64,000 bases of DNA from Pantoea eucrina (GTDB taxonomy: Bacteria; Pseudomonadota; Gammaproteobacteria; Enterobacterales; Enterobacteriaceae): NCBI RefSeq assembly GCF_001691555.1, contig NZ_MAYN01000002.1, positions 1 through 64,000 on the forward strand, written 5' to 3'. The notes under the pieces were generated by a model, which worked only from the letters and a program-made list of their open reading frames with translations, was not told the origin of the DNA and ran no database searches. The translations under genes were made by a program, and so were the position numbers. Below are positions 34,437 to 42,702 of the stretch, one piece after another. Every line of letters begins with the position of its first letter. The first letter of the stretch is position 1.

Positions 34437-34967
34437 ATGAAACTGAGTGACAGAGGTTTTAACGGTATTAAGGGATTCGAGGGGCTGGAGCTGGGTGCAT
34501 ATCCGGATCTGGCCAGCCAGCTCGGACAGGCGCTGAAAAAGCACGGGCTGCGCATGCGCGATTACCGCAAGCTCGCCGGCTGGGAGAAGCTCAACGGCGG
34601 ACCGTGGTCAATCGGCTACGGCTGGACGGGGCTGGTGGACGGTAAGGCGATTGAGCCAGGCATGACCATCACCGCCGCGAAGGCGGATGAGCTGCTGCGT
34701 ACGAAGGTGCCGGCGTATGAGCAGGGCGTTGCCAGCCTGCTGACCGTGAAGGTCACACAGGGGCAGTTTGACGCGCTGGTGAGCTTTGCCTGGAACTTTG
34801 GCGTGAACCGCCTCAAGCAGTCGCGCCTGATGATGTATCTCAACAGCGGCTGTTACGGTGCGGCCGCCGGCCAGTTCCCGCTGTGGGTGAAAGCGGCTGG
34901 CGTCACGGAGCCTGGACTGGTGAAGCGTCGTGCGCTTGAGCAGTCATGGTTCATCGAGGAGGCGTGA
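34437..34967 (+). CDS. Endolysin, GH24 lysozyme (T4/P22 type)
   Basis: It cleaves the glycan strands of murein. The GH24 triad can be placed as E15 (KGFEGLE), D24 (AYPD) and T64 (SIGYGWTG), with an insertion between D24 and the WSIGYG strand. FDALVSFAWNFGVN is the family's second signature. No signal peptide is seen, so export depends on the holins. N4 itself uses a different muramidase family, so this module differs from the type phage. GGGG precedes the start. Confidence 0.9.
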   Translation: MKLSDRGFNGIKGFEGLELGAYPDLASQLGQALKKHGLRMRDYRKLAGWEKLNGGPWSIGYGWTGLVDGKAIEPGMTITAAKADELLRTKVPAYEQGVASLLTVKVTQGQFDALVSFAWNFGVNRLKQSRLMMYLNSGCYGAAAGQFPLWVKAAGVTEPGLVKRRALEQSWFIEEA

Positions 34968-34968
34968 T

Positions 34969-35244
34969 ATGTGGGCTGCCCTCGCCACTGTCATCACCGC
35001 GCTGCTGAGCTTTATCCAGAGCCGTAAACCGGATCCGGAAGCCAGAACGGCGCAGACCATTAACGAGGCAAACCGCGCCACCGCGGACATTGCCCGCCAG
35101 GCCGATGAGGACCTTCATGTTAAGACTGCAGAAGTGGCAGCTGATGCTGCTGGTAATGCTGACCGGCTTCGCCATGCTGGCGGGCTGCACGAGCAAAACA
35201 CCGTTGCGGCCAGCGCTGTCGATAGCGCCAACGATCCAGTGTAA
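34969..35244 (+). CDS. Putative inner-membrane spanin (Rz-like)
   Basis: 91 residues: an N-terminal membrane segment (MWAALATVITALLSFIQS), then a charged helical periplasmic domain (QTINEANRATADIARQADED, VKTAEVAADAAGNADRLRHAGG). The o-spanin gene starts inside it in another frame, the classic Rz/Rz1 nesting. It joins inner and outer membranes in the last lysis step. Confidence 0.75.
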   Translation: MWAALATVITALLSFIQSRKPDPEARTAQTINEANRATADIARQADEDLHVKTAEVAADAAGNADRLRHAGGLHEQNTVAASAVDSANDPV

Positions 35245-35443
35245 AGAGGATGAGCCTGATGCTGTTCTCACGCCTTACCCCCGCATTGAAGACACACGCG
35301 ATCCGGATTTACTCCTGGCTCACGTCAGTGCCCTCAACGCCTGGGCCGTCGATACCGCCGGACGATTCCGGCACGAGCGCATCCTGCGCGCCACAACCCG
35401 AAACTGTCTCCACGATATCCGCGCACGCGGACTCATTAACTGA
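35117..35443 (+). CDS. Putative outer-membrane spanin lipoprotein (Rz1-like)
   Basis: The N-terminus MLRLQKWQLMLLVMLTGFAMLAGC is a lipoprotein signal with lipobox LAGC. The start at 35117 has GAGG six bases ahead. The mature part has Pro-containing stretches and a conserved-looking LLLAHVSALNAWAVDTAGR. It begins inside the i-spanin gene in a different frame and runs beyond it. Confidence 0.75.
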   Translation: MLRLQKWQLMLLVMLTGFAMLAGCTSKTPLRPALSIAPTIQCKEDEPDAVLTPYPRIEDTRDPDLLLAHVSALNAWAVDTAGRFRHERILRATTRNCLHDIRARGLIN

Positions 35444-35456
35444 ACCTGAGGTCACT

Positions 35457-35771
35457 ATGAAATTTTCCCTGTCATCTGTTGCTGTTGCGCTGTCCACTAT
35501 CTCGGGTGCTGTTCAGGCGTCTGAGGTGATTTACCGCGCCGGGGCAGACCTGATCCACGTTGCTGAGCAGGCGTACGCAGAGTCGGACGCATCGGGCAGC
35601 ACGAAGAAGATGGCCGTGCTGAAAGCGCTCGAGGCGTTTGCGCTGAGCATTGGTGAGAACTGGGACGTGATCCGCGCAGAGGTGTCTGCCTGGATCGATA
35701 TGGTCGTGCAGAGCTGGAACAAGCTCAAGGAACTGGCACCGGCGCCGGTGGCTGCTACAGTTACAGCGTAA
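35457..35771 (+). CDS. Secreted protein of the lysis cassette, 104 aa
   Basis: It has a signal peptide (MKFSLSSVAVALSTISGAVQA) and then a helical mature domain (LIHVAEQAYAESDASGSTKKMAVLKALEAFA). The AEQ...KKxxVLxAL pattern is reminiscent of LL-H-type holin tails, but no membrane helix follows. A periplasmic helper of lysis or superinfection control is possible. AGG precedes the start, and a terminator follows at once. Confidence 0.65.
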   Translation: MKFSLSSVAVALSTISGAVQASEVIYRAGADLIHVAEQAYAESDASGSTKKMAVLKALEAFALSIGENWDVIRAEVSAWIDMVVQSWNKLKELAPAPVAATVTA

Positions 35772-35797
35772 CTCCTAAAATCACTGGTTATAATTAA

Positions 35798-35824
35798 GGC
35801 GCCCCCGAAGGGCGCCTCTTTTTT
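35798..35824 (+). terminator. Terminator closing the lysis cassette
   Basis: GGCGCCC CCGAA GGGCGCC followed by TCTTTTTT. It prevents rightward reading into the opposing spike genes. Confidence 0.85.
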
Positions 35825-36170
35825 ATGCTTCTTCCTCGACCACCGGAGCCTCAGTGGGTTCCGGCGGAATGACGGTACCGTCTTCCAGCACCACGCCCGG
35901 GAGCGTCAGGATCCAGGCTTTCAGCTGGTCTTCCGCCTGCGCCAGCGGGTTACCCTCACCGGAGTAGGCGAACATGCGCTGCATGGTCTGCTGGGAGGGG
36001 ATCCCGTTCATGGAGACCATGAACTCTGCGGTGACCATGTTGCCGTCAAAGGCGCTGATGCGGTTCACCTTGTAGGTGATATCCACCTCAGTTGGCTCAC
36101 CGTCCAGGGTGATGTTCACTTCTTCATACGTGACCTTTGGGGTCAGCATCTTTCTGATGGTAAAGCTCAT
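35823..36170 (-). CDS. Late-operon protein, 115 aa
   Basis: The N-terminal two thirds are beta-rich with many Thr and Val (YEEVNITLDGEPTEVDITYKVN), and the acidic tail is PPEPTEAPVVEEEA. GGAG precedes the start. It lies downstream of the tail spike gene and may be a spike chaperone or virion accessory; no family is recognised. Confidence 0.6.
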   Translation of the reverse strand: MSFTIRKMLTPKVTYEEVNITLDGEPTEVDITYKVNRISAFDGNMVTAEFMVSMNGIPSQQTMQRMFAYSGEGNPLAQAEDQLKAWILTLPGVVLEDGTVIPPEPTEAPVVEEEA

Positions 36171-36182
36171 GGCACTCTCCTG

Positions 36183-38855
36183 TTAGGTAACCGGTTGGTT
36201 GTTGGTCATGTAGAACCAGCTGTACCCGTTTGAATAGGCCGGCTGCAGGGCAGGGCTCATCGGGGCATCGGTGATCATGATGATGGTGAACACGCCATCG
36301 TTAACGTTCGGACGGTTGGCGCGCGTGAACGCCGGGAACGTCTGCGCATAGTCGCGCGGCGTCAGGCGGATGTAGCGCTTGAGGCCGTTTACCCAGACCG
36401 TGAGGTAATCACGGGACTCGGTACCAAACATCAGCAGCTCGCCGTTATCCAGGTTGAAACCCAGACCGGAGTTCTGATCCGGACCTTTGTTGATGCTCCA
36501 GAAGCTGGTGGCGTCCTTCACGTTCGCAACCTTGGCCATATCCGCATCGGAGATGGACGCGAGGCTCGGGGTAATGAAGAACGGGGCACCGGCTTCAATA
36601 CGGCTGGTACCGTCCTGCTCAAAGAAGCAGGCACCGTAGCGTGCGTAAGGAGCCATCTTCACGTAGACCGTGATGTTGTTCCAGGTGTGCACGTACTTCA
36701 CCGCCTGAATCGGGCAGGCGCCCTCACCGTGCCAGGTCAGCTCACCCAGGCCGGTAGTCTGGCTCTGCGCTTTTACCTGACCGCGGATGATCGCTTCACC
36801 GCCGCCCAGGTTCGAGGTGTCCGGACGATAAGGCGTTGACTGCCCCGCGCCGTTCCAGCCGGCTACGCCCAGGATCCGCAGCTTGAAGCTGTTGGCCAGG
36901 TTCTGCATCGTGATGGTACCGACGTTGAACCAGGTGGCTTTACCGGTCAGGTTTTCCAGGCGCATGCGGGAGTACTTGTAGTGCTCTGCGGTGCCACCGA
37001 TGCGGTACTGCGCATAAGACTCCACGCGCAGAAAGCCGCGCTCATAGGCTGAACCTACCCAGCTCGGCATGTTGCCGCCGGTCAGGCCGTCTTTGTCCCA
37101 CAGCGGATCGTAATCCGACATGGTATCGTCGAGGCCCGGTCCGTTCTGGACGTTCAGCGAGTAGACTTTCAGCTTCGCGTATTTGGTGTAAATCGGGTGC
37201 GTACAGCCCTCGATCGACACGTCATACAGTGACCAGCCGCCCTGTGAGATATCGCCCGGGTACTCGCAGGTCTGGAACCAGACGTTGGACATCAGGCACT
37301 GCTCGTTGCGCGGGGAGAAAATCACATGCTTCTTCGTCATGCCGGTGAAGTTCGCATTCGAGATCTGCATCGCTGTGGAGTGGTCCCACGAGCCGTCATA
37401 GCGGTTTGACCACAGGCAGTAGATGAACGACTCCACACAGCGGTAGGCGTACACCTGGTCAAAGCGGCAGTCGATGGTGTCGATGATATCGAACAGACGG
37501 CCAGCGCCACCGTTCCACACCAGCGCGTACACGTTGATGTACTGCCCGCCAGCACACACGTTCTTATAAAACGGCTTCGGGTTGCTGTTGGTGGAGCGGA
37601 TGCGGATACCCGACATCGACATACGACGGCTGTTGGTGGTGATCAGCGGCGTCGTGCTGCCATCGTTGATGAGCGTGATGGTGGTCGCCGGCACAACGCC
37701 GTAGTGAACCGGTGCGCCGTGCAGGTTGAAGATGCCGATCTCTTTAGAGCCGGTATCCAGGTTGCCGGCGAACGCGAAGTTGCCCATCGGCAGCCGCACG
37801 CCCATGTTGTTCAGGTCGCTCTGGGCGATCATGAAGTTATACATGCGCTGCGCCGCCGGCGTGCAGTTGAACACGCCGCCTTCGCGCGCACCAAAGTCCA
37901 CGATCGTCAGCTCAGACATGAGCTTATCGCGGCGCCAGCGCTTGCCTTTGGCGGTCACGATGAAGAAGCCACCGTCATCAGCCTGGGTCTGCGAGTTGCT
38001 GTCGTAGATGAAGTAGCCGCCGCCGCACTGGCCGCCTGCCTCATACTCACGCACGCGGATACGCTGTCCGTCCATGGTTGGCTCAGTCTTGCGCAGGTCT
38101 GCGATCGTACCCAGCCAGCCGATGTTTTTCTCACCGTCCACGGCCTGCATGGCTTTGATGACGTCCTCGAGCGAGACCAGGCGCTGACCGCTGGCCGTAG
38201 CCCAGGTCTCCAGGTCGCCTACGCGCTCCGGGTACACTTCCAGCGCTTTCAGGCGCTCTGCGTGGTTGCTCATCGCCGCCGCCACGTTCGTGGTGCCCCA
38301 GCCTACCTGTGACGCACCCTGTGCGCCGGAAAGCGCAGACGAGATTGCCTGAGTCCCGACAATGACCCAGTTGTCCTTATCTGCGTTATCCGTGACAGGT
38401 GAGGTACCGTACGGAACGATCTTCGGTAACTTGCCCGCCCAGCGGTAGTACGTGAACGCGCCGACGTCCGGATCGTAATACTCGAGTACGTCGTTGGCGT
38501 AGCGCATCGTGGCGCCTGAGTTGAAGTCGTAGCCGTAGAGGATGAACCACTGGGCACGCTGCACGCACAGGGCGTTGAGGTCCACTTTGTTGATGGTGTT
38601 GCCTGACTGGTACGTCAGCTGGCCGGCCGCATAGCTCGTGACAACTGAGCCGCCCACCACGCCTGCAGGCAGGGGATAGGTACGCTGCAGTTTCTCATCG
38701 TAGAGGATCTGCACGCCGTCGAGCACCAGGCCCTTCGTCGCATACGCAACCGCGTTGTAATCGACCCCAAAGTTACGGGCGATCGATTCCTTATTCACCT
38801 CCACCGCTGTGTTATGGCGGGGCTGTGCAAAGGGTTTTAGTCTCTGAGCGACCAT
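36183..38855 (-). CDS. Tail spike, probable beta-helix depolymerase, 890 aa
   Basis: The N-terminus (about 1-230) looks like a virion-attachment domain (NFGVDYNAVAYATKGLVLDGVQILYDEKLQ). Then GGGYFIYDSNSQTQADDGGFF with IVTAKGKRWRR and IVDFGAREGGVFNCTPA is the usual entry of phage spike beta-helices. The middle is a repetitive strand-rich region, and the C-terminus is beta-rich. It should bind or cleave a host surface polysaccharide. The substrate cannot be read from sequence. It follows a terminator at 38880 and has its own GGGAG. Confidence 0.8.
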   Translation of the reverse strand: MVAQRLKPFAQPRHNTAVEVNKESIARNFGVDYNAVAYATKGLVLDGVQILYDEKLQRTYPLPAGVVGGSVVTSYAAGQLTYQSGNTINKVDLNALCVQRAQWFILYGYDFNSGATMRYANDVLEYYDPDVGAFTYYRWAGKLPKIVPYGTSPVTDNADKDNWVIVGTQAISSALSGAQGASQVGWGTTNVAAAMSNHAERLKALEVYPERVGDLETWATASGQRLVSLEDVIKAMQAVDGEKNIGWLGTIADLRKTEPTMDGQRIRVREYEAGGQCGGGYFIYDSNSQTQADDGGFFIVTAKGKRWRRDKLMSELTIVDFGAREGGVFNCTPAAQRMYNFMIAQSDLNNMGVRLPMGNFAFAGNLDTGSKEIGIFNLHGAPVHYGVVPATTITLINDGSTTPLITTNSRRMSMSGIRIRSTNSNPKPFYKNVCAGGQYINVYALVWNGGAGRLFDIIDTIDCRFDQVYAYRCVESFIYCLWSNRYDGSWDHSTAMQISNANFTGMTKKHVIFSPRNEQCLMSNVWFQTCEYPGDISQGGWSLYDVSIEGCTHPIYTKYAKLKVYSLNVQNGPGLDDTMSDYDPLWDKDGLTGGNMPSWVGSAYERGFLRVESYAQYRIGGTAEHYKYSRMRLENLTGKATWFNVGTITMQNLANSFKLRILGVAGWNGAGQSTPYRPDTSNLGGGEAIIRGQVKAQSQTTGLGELTWHGEGACPIQAVKYVHTWNNITVYVKMAPYARYGACFFEQDGTSRIEAGAPFFITPSLASISDADMAKVANVKDATSFWSINKGPDQNSGLGFNLDNGELLMFGTESRDYLTVWVNGLKRYIRLTPRDYAQTFPAFTRANRPNVNDGVFTIIMITDAPMSPALQPAYSNGYSWFYMTNNQPVT

Positions 38856-38879
38856 TTACTCTCCCGTTAGGCCAGATCG

Positions 38880-38900
38880 AAAAAGGGGGATTTCTCCCCC
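38880..38900 (-). terminator. Leftward terminator between the two spike genes
   Basis: On the minus strand GGGGGA GAAA TCCCCC is followed by five to six T. Confidence 0.85.
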
Positions 38901-38940
38901 GTTATTTAGGAATAGTCTTATTTACAGAAGGATTCCGGCG

Positions 38941-41900
38941 CTATCCTACCGTGTTATTCGCTACGATTCGCGCGGTTTCGCTCAGTGTTTCAGGGACTGC
39001 TACCACGGCTTGGTTGCCTGTAACCTGTCCTTTCGTGAAAAGCGTGGCATTAACGGCCAGAGTGCCGCCGATAAGGTTGTCTTTGACCATATGCTTCTGC
39101 GCTGCGCGGGTACCTTTGCCGATCGTCACCGAGCCGCCCAGGCGGTTGATGAATACCTGCACGTCGCTGCTGTCGCGAATGTCCAGAGACTCCAGGCCGG
39201 CTGCGCCTGTGCACTTCGGCGCACCCATGCGGTTGCCCTTCACGAGCAGGCTGGAGACGTTCTCTGCATACACCGCGGCGTTACCGGTGTTCTCGATGTG
39301 GTTATCGGAGAGCAGCAGATCGCGTACCCAGGAGAGGTCCGCCTGCGCGCCACGGATGCGGATTCCGTACCAGTTGCTGCCTGGGTCAACAGTGAGATCT
39401 GCCGGTACGATATCGTGGATATAGTTATCCTTGATGTGCATGTTCTTACCGCCTGCCTGCGACTGGTAGAACGTGTTGAACGTACCCTGGATCCCCGCAA
39501 TCATCGTGGTACCCGCCTGACCGCCCCAGCTTATTTCGTTGTTATCGAGCGCAACGTTGTCCCAGCCGGTCATGTTGATACCGACGATGTTGGCCACAAT
39601 GCGGTTATCGCGCAGCGTGATGTTCTTGTGGTTCGCCGCGCCGTCGGAGTTTGAGCCAATGCCCACACCAAAGCCGCTGATCTGGCAGTTGATGAAGCCA
39701 ACGTGATCGCACACCGTGCTGTCGTACGGACCGAACCATGGGAAGTAGCTGTCACTCACCGCAGCATCAATCTGGAACGCCTCGTTGGTGATGGTCGTCG
39801 GGTTACCGGCTACCCGCGCACGCACGTTGATACCGAATGCGTTACGGGAAGCGTTGAACTCAACGGCGTGCCCGCCACCGCCCAGGTTGATGATGTCCAG
39901 ATCCGTCAGCAGCACCTCATGGCAATGGCTGAACGCGAACGCCGAGCAGGCTGTGGAGAGCATCGACTGGTTACCGTCTACGGTACCGCCGCCGTAAATC
40001 AGGATATTGGCGTTGGCGTCATAGCCACCGGTCACGCCGTCAGCGGCATTGATGAGCATGATGCGCATCGTGGTACCAGACGGGTCGCGCTGAATCACCG
40101 CGCCAGGCTCCAGACGCAGACGGGTGTTGGTCGGGATGCGGATGGAGCCATTGATGGTGTAAACGCCCGCCGGGACCACCAGCTCTTTGCCCGCACCGGC
40201 TGCAGCCAACAGCGCCGCGTTGAATTTTTCCTGCACGTTGGTACCCGGTACCAGTCCCATCTCCGGTGCGAACACGGACTGCGTGTTCTTGAGGTGCTGG
40301 GTGATAGCCACCGCTCCGGTGTACGGCGCCAGAACGCGGATCAGCGCATCGCCCTTATCCGCATCGCTCGACTGCAGATTGGTATAGCTCGCACCAGCGG
40401 TCACCGCTTTGTCCTCGGACTCTTTCGCTGCCTTGGCAGATGCCGCAGCACCGGTCTCGGAGGTTTTGGCGTTGCTCTCGGACGCGCCCGCTGCAGCAGC
40501 GGAGTCGGTCGCAGATTCCTGTGCAGCAGTCGCGGTTTCAGCAGCGGTTTTCGCTGCGCCGGCTGCGTTGATCGCATCGGTTGCTGCAGTTGCCGCCTGC
40601 TGGCCACCGTCGCCGGCAGCGTTTGCCAGCTGCTGCGCACGCGCCACGCTGTCAGCAGCCGCAGAGGCAGACTCTGCAGCGTTGGTCTCTGAGATCGCCG
40701 CCGCCTGCATGGATGCGTCAGCGGACTTCGCAGAGTTTTCCGCTGCAGTTGCGCGGCTGGTGGCCGTATCGGCAGATGCCTTTGCAGTTTCAGACGCGTT
40801 CACCGCTGTTTTGCGGTTCTCCTCGGCAGAGGCGGCAGAGTTAGCAGCCTGCTGCGCGGAGTTGCTCGCAGCCAGGGCGCTGTCAGCGGTAGTGGACTGG
40901 TTCAGTTGTGCAGCTGCCTGCGCTTCTTCGGCAGCCGACTGTGCGGCTTGCGCGCTCGCTGCGCTCTCGCTTGCCGCAGCGGCCGCCTGAGAGGAAACAC
41001 GGGCAGATTCTTCGGCGTTGTTGGCGTATCCGCCAGCCTGGCTGACGGAGAGGCCCAGCTGGTCGATCATGTCTTTGGCCAGCTGGTAATACTTCACCGT
41101 CTTCGAGGCCATCGCACCGGTTGTTTCCGCCAGTTCGTCCAGGTTGCCACCCAGCGTAGCCTGCACCACGTCGGCCCGCGCCAGCGGGACGGCGAAGGTG
41201 ATGGTGTAGCTGGTGGCGGAGTAGGTGTAATCCTTCCCGTGGAGCAGGCGCTGGCCGTTTTTGAACACCGAGGTGATGTTCATGAACGGGATCCCGGTGC
41301 TTACCACCGTCTCGCCGCCGTTGGCGCTGCCTTCGTTGTAGACGAAGTTCAGGAAATGGAAGTTGTCCACGCTCGAGCTTGGCGCCATTGCCGGCACGCC
41401 AGAGAGCTTGGCCACTACCATATCTCCGGGCAGCAGCTCCTGCGACAGGCTGATCACCTGCGTGGCCGGGTCGAACGTAAAGTTCAGGCCGTAGGTCTGG
41501 TAGGAGCCGTTGATGTAGAGATCGGTGATGGAGAGCGTCTCAATGTCGAGAACGAGCTCCGTTTCGCCGCCCTCAGCCACGCCGTCGTTGTACACCCAGG
41601 CCATCTGGCCAAACACCGAGTTGATGGAGTCCATCTCAACCCAGGCGCCGACGCCGCCTTTAGCCGCCAGGCCATCGGTTGTGTCTGCCTGATAGACGTA
41701 GTCTTTGTAATACAGGTTCATCGCATCGCGCGTATCGTAGACGCGGGCAAACTTCGCGAGCTTCGGGTCCACGGTTGCGAGCTGGGCCGGATCGTCAAAG
41801 CACAGCAGCACGCCGTACTTTGCCAGCATGTCGTTGACCAGCTTTACCTGCTCCAGGTTGTCAGCCACTTTCTTCACGGTGTCGTACGCGGTACCGAGGT

Positions 41901-41955
41901 AGCGTTCTACCTGGCCCGCCTGATTGCACGCCGAACCGAGTGTGCGGATACTCAT
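38941..41955 (-). CDS. Tail fibre/spike with coiled-coil stalk and beta-helix
   Basis: Residues 1-290 are beta-rich and hold two similar modules, each with WVYNDGVAEGGETELVL or FVYNEGSANGGETVVST. Residues about 300-530 are a long Ala/Ser/Glu/Asn coiled-coil or collagen-like stalk (AASESAASAQAAQSAAEEAQ). From about residue 590 a right-handed parallel beta-helix begins (GVYTINGSIRIPTNTRLRLEPG, NITLRDNRIV, NIVGINMTGWDNVALDNNEI), as in pectate-lyase-like depolymerases. It probably forms the trimeric appendage that recognises the host. GGAGG precedes the start. Confidence 0.85.
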   Translation of the reverse strand: MSIRTLGSACNQAGQVERYLGTAYDTVKKVADNLEQVKLVNDMLAKYGVLLCFDDPAQLATVDPKLAKFARVYDTRDAMNLYYKDYVYQADTTDGLAAKGGVGAWVEMDSINSVFGQMAWVYNDGVAEGGETELVLDIETLSITDLYINGSYQTYGLNFTFDPATQVISLSQELLPGDMVVAKLSGVPAMAPSSSVDNFHFLNFVYNEGSANGGETVVSTGIPFMNITSVFKNGQRLLHGKDYTYSATSYTITFAVPLARADVVQATLGGNLDELAETTGAMASKTVKYYQLAKDMIDQLGLSVSQAGGYANNAEESARVSSQAAAAASESAASAQAAQSAAEEAQAAAQLNQSTTADSALAASNSAQQAANSAASAEENRKTAVNASETAKASADTATSRATAAENSAKSADASMQAAAISETNAAESASAAADSVARAQQLANAAGDGGQQAATAATDAINAAGAAKTAAETATAAQESATDSAAAAGASESNAKTSETGAAASAKAAKESEDKAVTAGASYTNLQSSDADKGDALIRVLAPYTGAVAITQHLKNTQSVFAPEMGLVPGTNVQEKFNAALLAAAGAGKELVVPAGVYTINGSIRIPTNTRLRLEPGAVIQRDPSGTTMRIMLINAADGVTGGYDANANILIYGGGTVDGNQSMLSTACSAFAFSHCHEVLLTDLDIINLGGGGHAVEFNASRNAFGINVRARVAGNPTTITNEAFQIDAAVSDSYFPWFGPYDSTVCDHVGFINCQISGFGVGIGSNSDGAANHKNITLRDNRIVANIVGINMTGWDNVALDNNEISWGGQAGTTMIAGIQGTFNTFYQSQAGGKNMHIKDNYIHDIVPADLTVDPGSNWYGIRIRGAQADLSWVRDLLLSDNHIENTGNAAVYAENVSSLLVKGNRMGAPKCTGAAGLESLDIRDSSDVQVFINRLGGSVTIGKGTRAAQKHMVKDNLIGGTLAVNATLFTKGQVTGNQAVVAVPETLSETARIVANNTVG

Positions 41956-42659
41956 TATCGCCAGCCTCCGAGCATGGGTTTCTTATTAGTCTGAGCAATG
42001 CCTGCGTTATCCAGGTTGTGTTGCCCGATAAACTCGCATTCCGCCTCGTAATAAGTCCGGAACTCCTGACCTTTCAGCGTGTGTTCCTGGCCGTTCATGC
42101 TCGAGTAAATAGCCCCCGCGACGTACAGGCAGAGCGCCCGCGTGTGCGAATCCGGGATACTTACTTCAACAGTGGAAGGGTCGGTCACGGTCAGTGGGAT
42201 CGCCGGGTGATTGGCCCGGTAAGAGACGCGCAGAATGGTGTCCTTACTCGGGTGCGTCACCAGCAGCGAGTCGAATGACGGGGTGAACAGGGAGCAGCAC
42301 TCGCTCTCATCGTTGAGCAGCAGCTCGCAGCCCACCTCATCGAATATCTGCTCCACGCGCAGGATGTCGTTCACGAATGGCTCAAACGGCGTGTCCTGGA
42401 TGTAGCGGTAGTAGTCCGTACCGGTGGCCATGCTGTGCTCCGGACGGAAGAAGTAATGAGCCACCTCATCAAACAGCTGCAGCGTCACCTCTTTCTCGCG
42501 CAGCGGGAAGCGGGTATGCAGGTCGGTCAGCCCCTCGGTGATCACACTGATGAGGCGAGGGTAGTGAGTGGGTTTAATCACCCCCGAACCCTCGCCCCCG
42601 ATCACCAGGTTGCTGAGCGTGCTGAATGACAGCTTCTGAAACAGATCGCTGAGTAACAT
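41955..42659 (-). CDS. Structural adaptor-like protein (N4 gp67 position), 234 aa
   Basis: It begins MLLSDLFQKLSFSTLSNLVIGGEGSGVIKP and contains LITEGLTDLHTRFPL-like and AGAIYSSMNGQEHTLKGQEFRTYYEAECEF stretches. Size and place between large terminase and spike gene match the N4 30-kDa virion protein gp67, thought to join head and tail parts. AGAGG precedes the start, and the stop overlaps the next start. Confidence 0.75.
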   Translation of the reverse strand: MLLSDLFQKLSFSTLSNLVIGGEGSGVIKPTHYPRLISVITEGLTDLHTRFPLREKEVTLQLFDEVAHYFFRPEHSMATGTDYYRYIQDTPFEPFVNDILRVEQIFDEVGCELLLNDESECCSLFTPSFDSLLVTHPSKDTILRVSYRANHPAIPLTVTDPSTVEVSIPDSHTRALCLYVAGAIYSSMNGQEHTLKGQEFRTYYEAECEFIGQHNLDNAGIAQTNKKPMLGGWR

Positions 42660-42673
42660 CGTAGAGCCTCTGT

Positions 42674-42693
42674 AAATAGGAATAATCCTATTT
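42674..42693. promoter_or_regulatory. AAATAGGA...TCCTATTT inverted repeat
   Basis: An 8+4+8 inverted repeat lies between TerL and the gp67-like gene. On the minus strand it reads AAATAGGATTATTCCTATTT, a variant of the recurring palindrome, 15 bases before the gp67-like start. Confidence 0.5.
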
Positions 42694-42702
42694 TAAAGGC
42701 TC

